Position numbers and translations under genes: made by a program
Shown here: positions 46,421 through 60,496 of the stretch, one piece after another
How the letters are laid out: each line of letters begins with the position of its first letter
Position numbering within the stretch: position 1 is the stretch's first letter
The notes under the pieces: model-generated
Databases searched by the model: none
The model's input: the letters and a program-made list of their open reading frames with translations, nothing else
Told to the model about the DNA's origin: nothing
Assembly (NCBI GenBank): GCA_016081115.2
Contig: CM071932.1
Coordinates: 63,003,574 to 63,067,573, forward strand
Source of the DNA: Rehmannia glutinosa
Lineage: Eukaryota > Streptophyta > Magnoliopsida > Lamiales > Orobanchaceae
Direction of reading: 5' to 3'
Length of the DNA: 64,000 nt

Positions 46421-48315
46421 TAATTTTCTTTGTCACAAAATAGCATAGAGGCGCTTACCGGTTGCCTGTTGAAGATTTCGACCGTTTGAAAAAATTAGTG
46501 CGATCCAGTGCAGTGTCGTCGGGGGTCGTCGGCCGACGGTGAAGTGCGGCCGCCAGCAGCGAAAGTGCGGCAGGTCGACCTCACCCTTGTGGTCCCCCCT
46601 CCTTTTTTCACGAATTTGTTTTCATTTCGTTTTGTTTCATTTTTCAACTCTTGAGATCTGGATTCGGCCGACGATAGATGCGGCCGGATCGACCTCCAAT
46701 ATTAAATGTTGTCCGATTTTTATCAAAAATAAACTTCAAGAAATACTCCAAAAAATTAGTAAAAACATTTTAAATCACTTGGAGTATTTTGACAACATTT
46801 ATAAACATAGTTTTTGTGTAAAAACCAATTTAAACAAACCATCAAAAGTGTTGTCCATTTTTATCAAAAAATAAATTCTAAGAAATACTCCAAAAATTAG
46901 CAAAAACATTTTAAATCATTTAGGAGTATTTGGACAACATTTATTATCATTGTTTTGGTATAAAAACTCATTTAAACATAATCATCAAAATCTTGATAAA
47001 AACATTTATCTAACATAGGCAACTTTGACTCAAATCACCAATTTGTGAAAACATGATTGAGTGCATCACGTCATTCCTAAACCGATTGAGGCCACAATTG
47101 GAAGGATTGACTTGGCACAAAATCAATCAAAATAAAGAAGGATTTGATTGATGATTATGGACATAATTGAGTCCAAATTATTAGGGCTTACCTTTGGAGG
47201 ATCCCTTCTGTTTTCCCTATAAATTGAAGCCCCTCCATTCAGTGAAAGTCATGCAACATACATTCATAATCACAGAAATTCGTGCATACAACATACATAG
47301 TCTGACACTCAAAAATCTGCATCAGCACAGGAGGTGTTACGTCAGGGTGTTGACGTCACTCAGGGCCTCACTTATCTCGAAATAGGGTAGAAGGATTTGT
47401 GGTGCTCCTATCCTTTACCAAAGTCGTTGTGTCTTGGGAGACTCGTTGCACAACCGTAGTGAGCATCGTGACGGGGCAACAAAAGTCTTAAATAAAGAGT
47501 TCGCTCGTCTCGACTTGCTTTACTGCTTTCTTTAAGGCTTTGTTTGTAATAGATGTTTGTTAGTTCGAATTATCCCCGTTGTATCCCTTTGATTTTTGTT
47601 GTAATCCCAACATTTTAAGACTCTTGTTTGTAATTTGGACTGATGGCGTCTTCAAGCAACGCGATGACTACTGATTCTGTAGGTGTGGCCTCGGGTGTGA
47701 CAACACCTCCGACAACACCTGTCTGTTGTCCCTGCCTTTGGTGTGACCACACCTCCTGTCACACCTCTATTTTCGTACTCTAGCCACTGTGAGAAGTGTT
47801 ACAACACCTCATGTCACACCTTTGCTCGACTATGCTCCAGTAACTGTGGGGGTGTGACCACACATTCTGACACCCCCTAGTATTATGATGTTCCAGCGAG
47901 TGTGGCCTTCGGTGTTACCACACCTGTGGCCTCACTTCAGGCTTCACATGGTTCTGCTTCTGCCGTTTGTGTTACGTCAATGTTGGCAAAATCTTCGATC
48001 ACACTTGTTCCAGCAACTGTGGTTGTTGATGCCTAAAGGCCGGAAAAGTTTACCGGATTAATTTTAACACATGGCAGCAACAGATGTTCTTTTATTTGAC
48101 AACCTTAAGTTTGGTGAGGTTCCTTAAAGAGGACCCTCCTGTTGTTGCCCCATACGATACCAATATGGATAGTAGAGCTGCCCTTGATGCATGGGGTCAA
48201 GTGGACTATTTGTGCAAGCATTACATCTTTAATGGATTGGATAATGCATTGTACAGTGCGTATGCCTCGTTCAAAGGTAATGCCAAGGATGTAGATCTCG
48301 TTGGATAAAAGGTCT
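46421..48315 (+). mobile_element. copia-type gag element, first copy, interrupted
   Basis: Nearly identical to 61141-63000. The LTR-like start includes a two-copy 145-bp tandem (46708-47000). A TATA-like box cctataaatt (47213-47222) is followed by a leader and an ATG at 47643 (MASSSNAMTTDSVG). A proline/threonine-rich repeat zone follows (47690-47900, GVTTPP-type units), then a UBN2-type gag domain (MFFYLTTLSLVRFLK, 48084-48310). The element stops at ...gataaaaggt, where the Sirevirus-like LTR starts (48316). The second copy at 61141 continues this frame past the site. Confidence 0.75.
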
Positions 48316-49827
48316 TGTTAGGAATTTTATTGTTTAGATTTTGATGAATTCCATGTAAAACTTAGAATAGAAAGTTGGCTCCCCAATTCTTGTTGTAAAT
48401 TGTATTGTAACAATTAGAGCCGCCAAGGCGAGTTAAGTCGCCTACGCCCTAACATGCAAGAAGACAATCAAGACTTGAAGGAAAACTCTGTTTGAGAGAG
48501 ACACTGAGTACGGCAGAAAAAAGCGACAGAACTCGATTGAAGAAGCGGACTAAGATGCACGGTGAGTGGAACATCGGTCAAGTCAACTCAAGAGAAGCCA
48601 AGTCAAGTCGAAGTGACGGAAGAGTCATCCGATGATTGGAAGGCGACTCTAAGTCACCCTGGGAAAGCAAGGAAATGCGGTCAAGTCGAGATAATCGTAA
48701 AAGAACCGTTGCCGAGAAATCAAGAGATTTACTTAAACAAGTAATATCTCCATACCACCTTTCTTGGAGTGCTCGATCCCGAAGCGTGCAAAAGGAATGA
48801 ACAATGGGAAGCACTACACCGTGTCGAACTCCGAAAAGGTGATAAAACAATTCATACGAGGAAATGGCAATTCCAAGAAGCGCAAGCCAACGATCGCAAA
48901 GTGACTTTCAAAAATGAGCCTATCTCTTCAAGCGGGCAAATTTTTGAAAGTTCACTATAAAAAGTGAGGAGTTTGTTTGAGAAGAATGATGAATGACACA
49001 CACGTGAGATATACAAGCTTATCAAATCGAAACATTCTCAATCCTCAAGCCTACATCTCAAGTACATCAATCCAACACTTACTTGAAGGAAAGAGAACTT
49101 CAATCAGTTGAAAGAGGAAAATACTCGAAAACAAGGGGTCTACATTCCGGGAAGGATTGTAGAAAGGTTCAAGGTGAACCAAGTCTTAAGCTTTGGAGGC
49201 TTCGTGATCAAATCCAAAGTGCTTAAGCAAGTGAGTCATAGTAGCAAAGCGGTACGCCTGTGAAGAAGGCGAGTCACGAGAAGCTTGGTGAGTGATCAAG
49301 GCGTCTCGGATCGAGTCCCAAAGGATCAAGTCGGGTTGTGATCAAGACTTGTATCGGACTGTTACCACTTTGTAAACCGATCATTACCTAGTGGATTCCT
49401 CCGGGAGTTGGAGAAGAGGAGTAGAAGAATTACCCCATCTTGAACCTCTATAAAAATTTTATTGTGTCATTTACATTTCGGCATTTAAATTCTGCACTTT
49501 TAATCGCTTATATCTGCGATAAATTTGCTATCCATTTGATAATTTATAAGTACTAAATCAAGTCTAAAAACTTGCTTAATCAAACTTAAGGGTGTTAAGT
49601 CTTCCATGAAAACAAAACCGGTTGAGTCAAATTATAGCCAACAATTTGAGTTACTCTGATTCATTTGTGAGTGCGGTGAGCGATTAACTCTCCGAGTGAC
49701 TAATTCGATTGTCCATCAAGACACACGGTGTGTAGAACTCAGTAGATTTAAAAGGACTAAATCGAAAATGGGTAAGGTTTATTCAACCCCCTTCTAAACC
49801 TTACACTTACACCCCTTGGGACCTACA
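48316..49827 (+). repeat. 5' LTR of the Sirevirus-like element
   Basis: 1512 bp from TGTTAGGAAT to GGGACCTACA. Its first 366 bp match the 3' LTR (60772-61137) with several small indels; the rest matches the LTR at 8389-9909 on the other strand. The TG...CA ends are present. Confidence 0.9.
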
Positions 49828-49829
49828 AG

Positions 49830-49841
49830 TGGTATCGGAGC
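49830..49841 (+). other. primer-binding site (initiator Met tRNA type)
   Basis: TGGTATCGGAGC, two bases after the LTR end. It differs at one base from the TGGTATCAGAGC of plant copia elements. Confidence 0.85.
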
Positions 49842-49955
49842 GGTTGGTTCATTGAACCCTCCGTCTTAGTTCTTGAACTAGATCTCCAAACTTTTCAAAG
49901 TCCGCTTTAGTACTTAAGATTTCAAAATTCTTTTCTATCATTAAAAGTTATTATC

Positions 49956-51235
49956 ATGGAAGCAAATCTAACACGCATTCCTATGTTCACTATTGAAGAA
50001 TTTGATGATTGGAAAATTCGTATGCGAGGCTCATCTATCAAAGATTACATGATGAGATGTGGATAGTGATAGAAGATGGGCCTCTGCAAATATTAAAGGT
50101 GAACACGGTTGTCACGAAGAGTTGCGGTTTGAAGGAGAAGAAGATGCCGCTCCCGGACGGTCATGGTTGAAAAACCAAGAACCGAGTGGACAAATGATGA
50201 CGAGAAAAAAGGTACAACCTGGACAATGTAGCCAAGGACATCTGTACAAAACCTTGGACAAGGCCATGTTCAATAAAGTCAAATCTTTGCAAAACGGCTA
50301 AGGAAATCAGGACAGTGACATTGATTTGTGAAGGCTCGGAAAGCAAATCAAAGAAAACAAACTATCGGTGGTGTACAAAAATTTGAGAACTTCAAAATGA
50401 TCTCGGGAGAAAACCTGGATCAACTGGATGCTCGATTTGAGAAATCACAAATGAGTCATCATGCACTTGGAAAGGAATATACACGAGAAGAAATGTGTAT
50501 GAAAATCCTAAAAAGTCTTCGGTGAATGGGAAATGAAGGTCATGGCACTTCGAGACATTCCATGGACCTATCAAAGACATCCAACCATGAACTATTCTCG
50601 GACCTCAAAGCCTACGAGTTTGAGTGAGAAGAAAAGACGAGGAAGAGGCAATTTGTACCCCAAAACAATTTGCTCTAATGGTTAAAGATGGGAAGAGAGG
50701 CTGAGGTCAAAGAAGTCATTGATCCAGAAGAAATAAATACGATGGTCAAAAGATTCAACAAGTTCTTCAATAAGAACTACAAGAAAGGAAAGGGTGAATC
50801 CTCCGAAGACACTCACTCTCCTCCAAATCAAGGGAAGACAAGCCAACCAAGAGAACAGATCATCAAAGAATTGAGTATCAAAGAGGCGACAACTCAAGAA
50901 TGGAAAGAGTGATCAAAAGGTGAATATCTATGTTGGCGTAGACAACAGGTCACTATGCCATGGATTGCCCATATCCTGTAGTCGCAAGTACATGGATGAA
51001 GAAGAAAGAAAAGGTCTTGAGAGAAAGAAGACAAGAAAAGAAAAAGGCAATGATGGTGCATAGAGATCTCAAACAAATAAGTCAAGAGAGACGGTGATTC
51101 AGAGGAAAGCGATGCCGACTACTCAAGTGACTCACGAAGAAGAAGCCCGATCCGCTTGATGGCCAAAGAACAAGACCAAGAAGATGAGGTACAATCTAAC
51201 TCAACAAACTCGGACACTAGTGATAGTAGATGACA
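49956..51235 (+). pseudogene. copia gag, degenerate
   Basis: Opens MEANLTRIPMFTIEEFDD at 49956. The UBN2-type region includes ENFKMISGENLDQLDARF (50390-50440) and EMCMKILKSLR (50490-50525). A Lys-rich block (NKFFNKNYKKGKGES) is at 50755-50800, and a zinc-knuckle remnant TGHYAMDCPYP lies near 50945-50976. Frames change several times (stops after 50057, 50300 and 50525). Its function when whole would be to form the particle that packages the RNA. Confidence 0.7.
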
Positions 51236-54200
51236 CACACACTTCATCACCCTCTTGATCTTTATGATTCATTAGGCAAAATGATGAAAGATTTTGAACA
51301 CATTAAATCCTCACACACTATTGAATGAGGAAAACAACCTACTCAAAAGTCAAAACTCAAAGGTGACTAAGAGGAGAGTACTCTAAGTCAAATAATGTTG
51401 AAAATAAAAGTTTAAAAGTGAAAATGCTAAATTAGTAGCAGAGATTGCTGCTATAGAAAAGAGGAGAATGACCTCAAGAATGTTATTGCCTCATTTACTA
51501 AGGCATCTAAATCATTGGATGATCTTATTATGAGTCAAAGAGAATGTGGAGACAAGGCAGGGCTTAGGATTTAATTCCTCGTGCCATGTCAAACCTCAAG
51601 AGTAATTTTGGAAAAAGGATCTTCAAGTCATGAAGAGTCCGAAAAATCCAAAACTCTAAAATGTTGCACACACACGTTCACTCCAAAGCACAATACTAAG
51701 CAAACTGGCCTTGGTTACAAAGGAAAAGGAAAATGACGGCCGAGTTGAGAAGTCTTTGAAAGGGGTGAGAAGAGATTCGGCCCGAGTCCCTCAAAGCAAA
51801 CTCCAAGCAGAAAATATACTGTAAAGAAGAAGCGAGCTACAAACATCCCGGAAAACCCATAAAAGATATACATATGATGGGAATGGTAGAAAATATCCAA
51901 GCAAGGTGATTGGAATAATGTGAATGTCAAAGACTGACTGACTTATGGAATATAAGCTCGGATGGCAAAGGCACAGAACTCAAGAAAGGCCATTCCAAAA
52001 GTATAAGAGCTTTCATCAAAGACACATATGCACCTAGGCACTACACTCAAAAAACACCACAATTACCCGAGGAAGGCAATTGCTAAAACACATATGCGGG
52101 CATACGGACAAAAGAGGCAATTTGTATGAACTTAGAATCCCCAAGCAATTTGCGGGATTAATTATGATTATGGCAATCGATAGATGGCAACCCCCCAGAG
52201 TCAAATCATTTGGCTATAGGTTGGTTGGATCATCTTACAACTCTAACCCCTCAGGACCCTGGACAAGCATGGGTACCTAAAACTTAATTTCCTTGATTGC
52301 GAGGTTGAGGAACAGGCGAGTGCCAAGGAATCTGGTACATGGATAGTGGTGCATTCCGGACATATGACAGAAATAAAAGAAATCTCTCAAAATTCAAGGA
52401 AGTTAAAGGAGCAAAAGTCATATTTGGAGGAAATGAAGCTCAGGTGAAATAAAGGCATTGGATCCATCAAGAGGAATGGATTAGAAATCACAGATGTTGC
52501 ATATGTTGAAGGACTAAACTTCAATCTACTAAGCATCAGTCAACTTTGTGACAAGGGCTACAATGTTGGATTCAACATGGGCATATGCCAAATCAAAGAT
52601 ATTGAATCAAATGAAGTGGTCTTTGCAAGGATGTAAGCAGAAAAATATGTATGTAGTTGATTGGTCAACTGCAACACCCAAAGACTGTCTACTTGCAAAA
52701 GCATACTGTTGAATCAAGTTAGGCTGTGGCACAAAAAGCTGAGTCACCTGAATTTCAAACGATCAACAAACCGCAAGAAGTCATCTTGTGGAAGGACTTC
52801 CGGACTCAAAAGATACAAGAAGGAGAGTATATGTGATGCATGTCAAAAGGAAAACAAATCAAGTCGTCATTCAAAGAAAAGACATGCCCATCCTCAACAA
52901 GAATATTGCATCTACTTCATATGGATCTATTTGGCCCTGATGGAACCCGCCAAAGATAAGTGGAAAGAAATACACCTTGGTGGTAGTAGATGACTACTCA
53001 AGATATACATGGACAATTTTCATGTGTAAGAAGAAAGAAACTCTACAAAAACTACCACGGTGATGAAGAGGATTCAAAACGAGAAGAGTCAAACCATTAT
53101 CAAAATAAGATCGACGAGAGGAACCGAGTTTGTCAATGGAATAATAACTCGTATTGTATTGAGAATGGTATTGGTCATGAACTATCAACGGCAAGGACTC
53201 CACAATGAGAATGGAGTTGAGAAAGAAGAAATAGAACCCTCAAAGAAGCGTAGAAGGACCATGTTAACAAGACGAGTTACCAAAAAGATTTTGGTCAAGC
53301 AATCAACACATTTTGCTACACTCAAAACAGATGTATGATAAATGAGCGGTGACAAAGACTCCCTATGAGATCCGGTGGAAGAAAACCAAGCGTTGCATAT
53401 TTGAGAATATTTGGATGTAAATGCTTCATCCACAACAATGGCAAAGACAACCTAAAGGCTTTTGATGCTAAAGGTGATGAAGGTATCTTCTTAGGATACT
53501 CGGTGAAAGCAAAGCCTCTGAGAATACTCAACAAAAGAACTATGGTTAAGGAAGAATCCATTCATGTAGTATTCGATGAGCAAATGTAAATGGAGAAGAC
53601 ATTAAAGAGTCAACCGATAAGTTTGAATCATCCAACCATACGAGAAGAGTCCCTATCTTTTCAAGTCAAGTTTGGAATTATCAATTGAGGAAGAAGATGA
53701 GATAGTGAATCTCAAAAAAACTGGAAAATTCTGACTAAGTGATTACGAGAGAGCTTACTACAAAGAACGGCTTAACCGCAAGTCGACCGAATCCGGCTAA
53801 TTAACTTATCAACCTCGACGTAAGATGGGAGAGACCATCCACCAGAACTTGTCATTGGAGATATAAGAGAAGGTGTCAAGACAAGATCGAGAACTCAACA
53901 AGCAATGTTCACATGCTTCATTTCGCAGATAGAGCCCAAAGATGTGTCACAAGCATTCGACACACATTGGATTCAAAGCTATGCAAGAAGAGTCAATCAG
54001 TTTGAGAGAAATAAAGTATGGGAATTAGTGCAAAGACCCATACATCAAAATGTTATTGGAACCAAATGGGTGTTCGTAAATAAGATGAACGAGGAAGGCT
54101 ACGTGGTAAGAAACAAAGCAAGACTGGTAGCCAAAGGATATTGCGAGAAGAAGGGATAGATTTTGATGAAACATTTGCCCCCGTAGCAAGATTGGAAGCT

Positions 54201-55447
54201 ATAAGGATGTTTCTTGCCTATGCATCTCACAAAAATTTCATTGTATATCAAATGGATGTAAAAAGTGCATTCCTAAATGGCTTATTGGAAGAAGAAGTGT
54301 ATATTGAACAACCTCCAGGATTTGAGCGAGAAGACTCTTGGAGACAAGGTATACAAACTCAGGAAAGCCTTGTATGGATTGAAACAAGCACCCAGAGCAT
54401 GGTATGATATACTGTCACAATTCCTAACCGTAAATGGATTCACAAAAGGAAAAGTAGATAGAACACTTTTCTTAATTCAAGACAAAGAAAGAGTATCGCT
54501 TGTTCAAATATATGTGGATGACATCATTTTTGGATCCACTAACAAAAGAGTTTGTGTGAAAAATTTTCAAACCTCATGCAAAGTAAATTTGAAATGAGCA
54601 TGATGGGAGAGCCGACATTCTTCCTTGGACTTCAAGTGAAACAATTGGTGAAGGATGGAACCTTCATAAATCAAACAAAATACACCGAGATTTAATGAAG
54701 AAATTTGGTATGGAGGAGAAGTCTTCGTAAAAATACCAATGAACACGCTCGGTCAAAATGGACATGGATGCGGATGGCAAGCTCGTAGATCAAACAAGAT
54801 CTGAGCACTTATTGGATCATTGCTCTATCTCACGGTAGAGCGGACATCACTTTCTTTGTCAGGTGTATGTGCAAGATTTCAATCTGCTCCAAAAGAGAGC
54901 CATATGACGAAGGCTAAGAGAATATTGAGATACTTAAAAGGAAGCGAAAGTAGGCTATGGTATCCAAAGGAAGGTGGATTTAAGCTAATTGGTTATTGAT
55001 TGACTATCTTTGGATGCGAGTGGACAGGAAGAGTACTTGAGGCACATGTCAAATGCTAGGAAACAGACTAATTTCTGGTTCAAGAAGAAGCAAAACTCAA
55101 TAGCCACCTCTACTGGTGGGCGAGAATACATAGGCATGGCATTGTTGTGCCCAAGTCCTATGGATGAGACAAAGAATCGAGAGATTATGAAGTTGAAGAA
55201 AAAGAAATTCCAATCATGTGTGATAACACAAGTGCAATTGCAATCACTCATAATCTCGTGTTGCACTCCAAGAACAAAACATATTGATGTCGATATCACT
55301 TCATAAGAGACCATGTTGAAAAGAAGGACATCATCCGGAATATATCTCAGGCGATAAACAACTAGCCGACATCTTCACAAAACCATTATGTGAGTCAAGA
55401 TTTGAAGAACTCAAACATGAGTTGGGGCTAATTGAGCTAAGGTTCTG
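51236..55447 (+). pseudogene. copia pol (protease, integrase, RT, RNase H), degenerate
   Basis: In order: a protease motif WYMDSGAFR (52335-52365), the GAG-pre-integrase region with LWHKKLSHLNF (52725-52760) and CDACQK (52832-52850), an integrase core starting near 52890 (MDLFGP in pieces) with DDYSRYTW-type text (52990) and TEFVNG (53130), then RT from 53940: DTHWIQSY, GTKWVFVNKMNE (54061), ARLVAKGY, DETFAPVARLEAIR, VYQMDVKSAFLNG (54241), LYGLKQAPRAWYD (54370) and the catalytic YVDD (54511-54522). RNase H text follows (54600-55320), ending in SKNKTYRCRYHF-like text. At least ten frame changes break it. The RT segment is the best preserved: about 650 bp in only three frames. Confidence 0.8.
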
Positions 55448-56001
55448 AGACACGGAGAAGAATCAAAGAAAAGAAATGGAACAGGAAAGAAGGTGAAAAA
55501 GAGTGAAAGCAAAAATCACCAAGAATTTATGACGGAAAGTCACTATACCAAGTCGGTGAGATTTGAGTCATTAAGAGAAATGTGAGAAGCGAGTTAAATC
55601 GGCTAAGAGATAAGTTGAATAACTTATGAGCAAAGTGACAAAAACGCAATCGTTTTGACTTAGCGGGAATGTTTTAAGAAACACGTCAAGATAATGATGA
55701 TGTGTAATGCGGACATAAAGCCGCACATCAAGCCTATGATTGGATATAAATCTTTGCCGCATTAAATATGAGACATGAATCGCTCAATATGCGTGCGAAA
55801 TCAAGCCGTTGATTTCGATCACAATTCAAAACCGTCGCACGCCCTTTCATAAACCATATTTAAACCATTTTCGCCAGTTTCTCTCTCACACTTCTAAAAC
55901 TGTTCAATCTCTTTCTCTCAAAAGGCAAAGGCAAGATACTCTCGAACCCTATCAACCTTCAAATCATTTTCTCGAGTTTTTTCCTTGAAATAATTCGAGA
56001 A
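55448..56001 (+). other. spacer between pol and the third ORF
   Basis: Collinear with 2809-2265 (minus). No ORF of note. It may hold a leader for the downstream ORF. Confidence 0.4.
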
Positions 56002-59000
56002 ATGGTACCAACTTATGACTTTACCAAGTTGGGAAAGCAAATCCACACCTCGGCAGTGGATTTCGATTTTAATGGTGAAGCGGGTCCGACGACACCCTGG
56101 TGAAGAAAATCGCCGAGAAGCTGGAAACGCCGGGCTAAAACCGTTTCTAACGCCGAATATCCTATGACCTACGTGGAGGAGGTCGCACAATTCCCTGCGT
56201 GAATGCCGAGATTCACGATGAAGGAATCAAGTCATCTGTTCACTAAAGCGGTGACTATCACCGCCAGGATTTGGTGAATATTGCTCACTACCGTGAAGGA
56301 GCATCCGAGATTAAAGAGGCTGATGTAAACTTGGCCGACGCATGGAAAGAGATAGCCAAGTCCGACGTTCTTTGACAAAATAATATACACTGACAAACAA
56401 GAAGCTGGCGAAGGAGGATTATCACAAATTGTTGGACATAGTTGCCAAGTGTATCGACATCAAATTTGGCAACTTTGACCAATCAAAGGCAAAGCTGATT
56501 GTGATGGCTGCAATCATCGAGGAAAAGAAGATAAACCGGGCTGAGTTTATCTACAGCAGATTTCTGCCCGAACGTGGGGAACAAGTCCTTCAAAGAAGAT
56601 GGGTCATTTGGAGGATCCCAGGATATGGCCCTGGTGATTCGGCTATTGGAGGTGAAAAGAGTCCTTTAGACATGGGAAGGCTTTCCATGTTAACAAGAGG
56701 ATGTTCGAGCTAATCTCTCCGGTGCTCGGAAGCGAGCTTACGCCAAGAGAGTCGACACGATGAGGGGAATCAGTGACCAAGACACAAACCGCTTCCTCTC
56801 CGGCCGAGAAGAAAGTTTGCCCTGCGGTACAAGATCACGCCCCGCAAAGAAAGAAAACAAACATGCTCCCCGCCTCGCAGCAGTAGTCACCGCCCAAGCG
56901 GCCGTGGTGTCTCCCGGCAGCGGCGGTCGAGAAGGACTCCCAAATACCTTCTCCGATCGTCAAAAGGAGGAGAATCGGCAACTTTAGACGGCCGGCTCCT
57001 CGAAACAAACACAAGCACTGCCTGAAGCCGCCCAAGACTCGAGGAAACCGCCCCGAACTGTAAATTCCCTTGGTACAAACCAGAGACGAAGAAGACTTGT
57101 CAGCGGTCGAACAGGAGAAACCGGTGAGTCGGTTACTCGGCCTAGCACAAATACCAAGACTACTGGAGAAGTAGAGTCTCCGATGTAGTTGATGAAGCGA
57201 CCAAGTCACTTGAAGGCGATCAAAGAGAAAGCAACTCAAGACACAGTGTAGCTCACACACGGTGAAGAACAAGAAAGAACCGGCCCAAGCGGATAGTGAT
57301 GTAATGATCCTATCTCCACCTTACCCGTGATATCCAAAATCGTCTGGCGTGAGTGGAGAAAATGGAAGCCGAGCAAGTCAAGGAGCAGTTCCAACGGCTG
57401 AGTTCATAGAAGAAGAAGAGAATCGCTTAATTTCCTTGGATTAACTATTTTTGTGCTCCAAAGCTCACAGATGAAGACAAGCGCATGGACATTCTCAGAT
57501 CTACAAGGACAAGGAGAGAGAAAAGCAAGGTCAAGAAGCCGAAGCACGTGAGAAGGCAAGACCGCTCTATCTCCGCACTACGCAACACACACATCCTCTC
57601 CTTGATGTCTTCTCCGAAAGTGACGAGGAACCAGGCAGAATGTCACGCCCATTAAGAAGAGTTGCAAATCACGGAAGCGTTACGAATCAAGAATCCTTCA
57701 CGAGCAACGATTAATGGAGGACCGTGAGAGTCCTCCGGATCACACCGAAATCGATCCAATGGGAGTGGTTCAAACAAATAACGCTGTTGTTCTTTCGCTA
57801 CCACTTCCTCACTACGAAGAAAAGCGATAAGGGTAATGGCGATGAACCTGGGGACAATGGGGACCCCAATCGAGCCAACCCCTATTGAAGGTGTGCTACC
57901 ACCCGCCCCAACTACCGAACCATCAATTGAAACAAATGGGAGTTTGGAGACGAGTGACCCCACTCCAAGTCACTCATTTGGTGCGCCCGGAGGGGAAACT
58001 CCTCCACCGCAGCAAGGTCGGAGGATCTTTGCAGATGACTCGACCAAGAAGCAAGGAGGCGAAGAAGAGAAATTACAATCACAAGAAAAGCAAGTTGCCA
58101 TCAACGAAGCTCCGAGGCGATTGAGATCTGTCGGGTGAGGTGACAATCGCTCTGGCGAAGGTATAATGACGCGCGATGCAATCGAGGCACGAGGAAGGAA
58201 TGACCTCGGGAGTTAACACTCGGGGCGATGAAAGTGCAATCCATGGGGTTGAGACTCAATGGATGCCACCAGAAGACTCAAGGATACAGTGACACCGCCG
58301 AAAGGAGACAAGACCTCGCGCAGAAAGAGAGACGGAGGAAATGAAGGCCCACGGGAGGTTGAGACTTCCGGGGGTAAAGCAACCAAGTAGAGAACATCCC
58401 TCCGGTATCGTCGACCCATCTCGAGAAGGAGATCGCGACTTCATGATTCCCAGGACAACCCCGATGTCACTTTTCCGGGATCGGCGAAGAAAAGTTTGAA
58501 GTCAACCCCATGACAAATCCAAAAGACTCAATTGCGGATGTTCCAGGCACGAGCAAGTCGATCCCAAGACTACTCGTCAAACTTTTAACTTTGATGATGA
58601 GCCACCACTAGAAATCTCATCATCGTCCGATGACTTATTTGAGCGATAAGGCCGAGGACAAGTCTCCATTGAAATGGAAAAATCACCGAGACCAACGAAG
58701 GCGTTTGTTAATTAACAATTGAGCTCAAAGAAACCGGGTCCACTTCACAACCAAACCCAGTGAACAGAGACCACCGCTCCCCGGCTCCTCAAGTGCAGCA
58801 GGATCGATTCCCAAAAGAACTTCACGCCGCACCGCTCATCATCGAACAGATCCGATCGGCGGTGATGAATCTTTTGTGGAATCTTTCCCTTTCTCACCTG
58901 GAGATACGAACTCCACGAAGAGTCGAAAATGAACAAGCACGCTATCACAAACCACCTCCTGTTCTTCCAATAGACACCATTGTTCGGTGATTATGACTTC

Positions 59001-60496
59001 GATCTTTGTATGGCCATCACCGCAATGAAGAATCGGTGAAGTTCGGAAAGTGTTCAAGGCACTCTTTTCTTTGAAGTTGAGCGGATGGAGAGGCATCAAG
59101 CCTCTTTGGACATGCGCTGGAAGAGATGCCACCCTTACCCGGTGACTTAAGAGGCATTGATTCGAATAAGGGAATGGTGGCGGCAGAAAGAAACAATGCG
59201 TGTGGAACAGTGAGATACTTCAGACAATTGTTCAACAAGGCTGGCATTTGGTGTGGAGAGCCGAAAATGCGATGCGAAAATGAAGCGAGGAACACATTGA
59301 GCATATGCATGAAGCTCACACCGCCGAGATCAAAAGCTGCGTGAGCGGAAATGCAAATGATATACAAACGTTTGGAAGAACACATGACAAGAAAATTCAG
59401 CCTTCTCACGGGCTGAGATGAAGCCGATTTCAAATTGAGAATCCAACGCTACTCGTTTCGAATTCCGTCGCATACAACGCAGCAGATTTGAAGCAGTAAT
59501 TCAACCATCGAAGACTTCGACTTCATGCTTGCCAAAGATGTTCCCTGGGGTTCCTCTATCCTTTGATGATGCCAAAAAGGGGAAGAGGAATACCTTAAAG
59601 CGAAAAAATCAAGTCGTTTGAAAAGAAAGGAAGCGGTGAGAAGGGAAAATCAACGAGGAAGTCCTAAAAAAGAAGAAAGGAAAACTTGTTGAGGGGAAGG
59701 ATCGTGAGATGTAACATTGATGATTGCACAAACCCCAACAAGGTCCTGTCACGGTGACATTATAAGCAACAAACTCCGTGTGACTCGCCACTCCAACACT
59801 CTGTCAGATCTACATGGCCGAGAAGAGAAAAGCAATTGAAGCGGGGATGAAGGAAGTGGAAGGAAGAATGGATGCCAGGGTGATGAACATCTTGAAAGAA
59901 CATGGAGGCATTCCAGGTTGGACAGAGACACGTATGCCATTTCAGATGTCGGGGACAGAGCCAAGATCGGTTGACGAATTCAAAACGCTCGAATCGAAGG
60001 ATATTTTGCAAATATGTCCATGGCTCAAGCTTGGGACTGTCTTGGGAAAAAGGGTCTCACATTATGTGAAGAAGTTCGACAGACAGTGAGACTTCCTCCG
60101 ATCACTCGCTAGTCAATCACCAGTGGGAAGAAGACCAAGACAAAGATACGCCCGCAGGTAGAGGAAGAAGCAAAGTGGAGGAAGAAGCTTGGACTCCAGG
60201 CCTCCGCCAAGAATATTGAATACGTAGATCCAGGAAAGAAAAGGAGGGATCTCTTGGTGGGCTTGACCAAGTGGCGAATTTTGCAGTGGCTAAAACTAAC
60301 GCCGAGTATGCAAAGAGAATAGAAGAAGAAAACAAAAGACAAACTCACTATGGCGGGAGAGACAGAAAAAACAAGGAAAGATGAAGGCGCGAGGAAGGCA
60401 TATGAGAAGAAAAAGAAGGCGGTGACGACGAGAAGAAGAGAAGAAGAGAAGAAGATCTTGAACAAGATGAAAGAAGGAGGACGGCGAAGGAGATGA
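56002..60496 (+). pseudogene. long third ORF region after pol, function unknown
   Basis: About 4.5 kb of coding-like DNA without an RT, integrase or other known domain that I can name. It starts MVPTYDFTKLGKQIHT (56002), which matches the start at 2264 on the other strand, then has a block HKLLDIVAKCIDIKFG (56420-56470). Next is a Pro/Glu/Ser-rich middle with poorly conserved text (56700-58700). The best open run is 59814-60089 (MAEKRKAIEAGMKEVEGRM…, probable coiled coil). A Lys/Glu/Arg-rich tail (60110-60496) is likely helical. In Sireviruses this place can hold an envelope-like ORF; no membrane segment is seen, so that role is not supported. It could also be captured host sequence. Frames change throughout. 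Confidence 0.5.

Noticed and set aside
56835..57272. 145-residue minus-strand ORF
   Set aside because: Opposite strand of the third ORF of the copia element; no domain.
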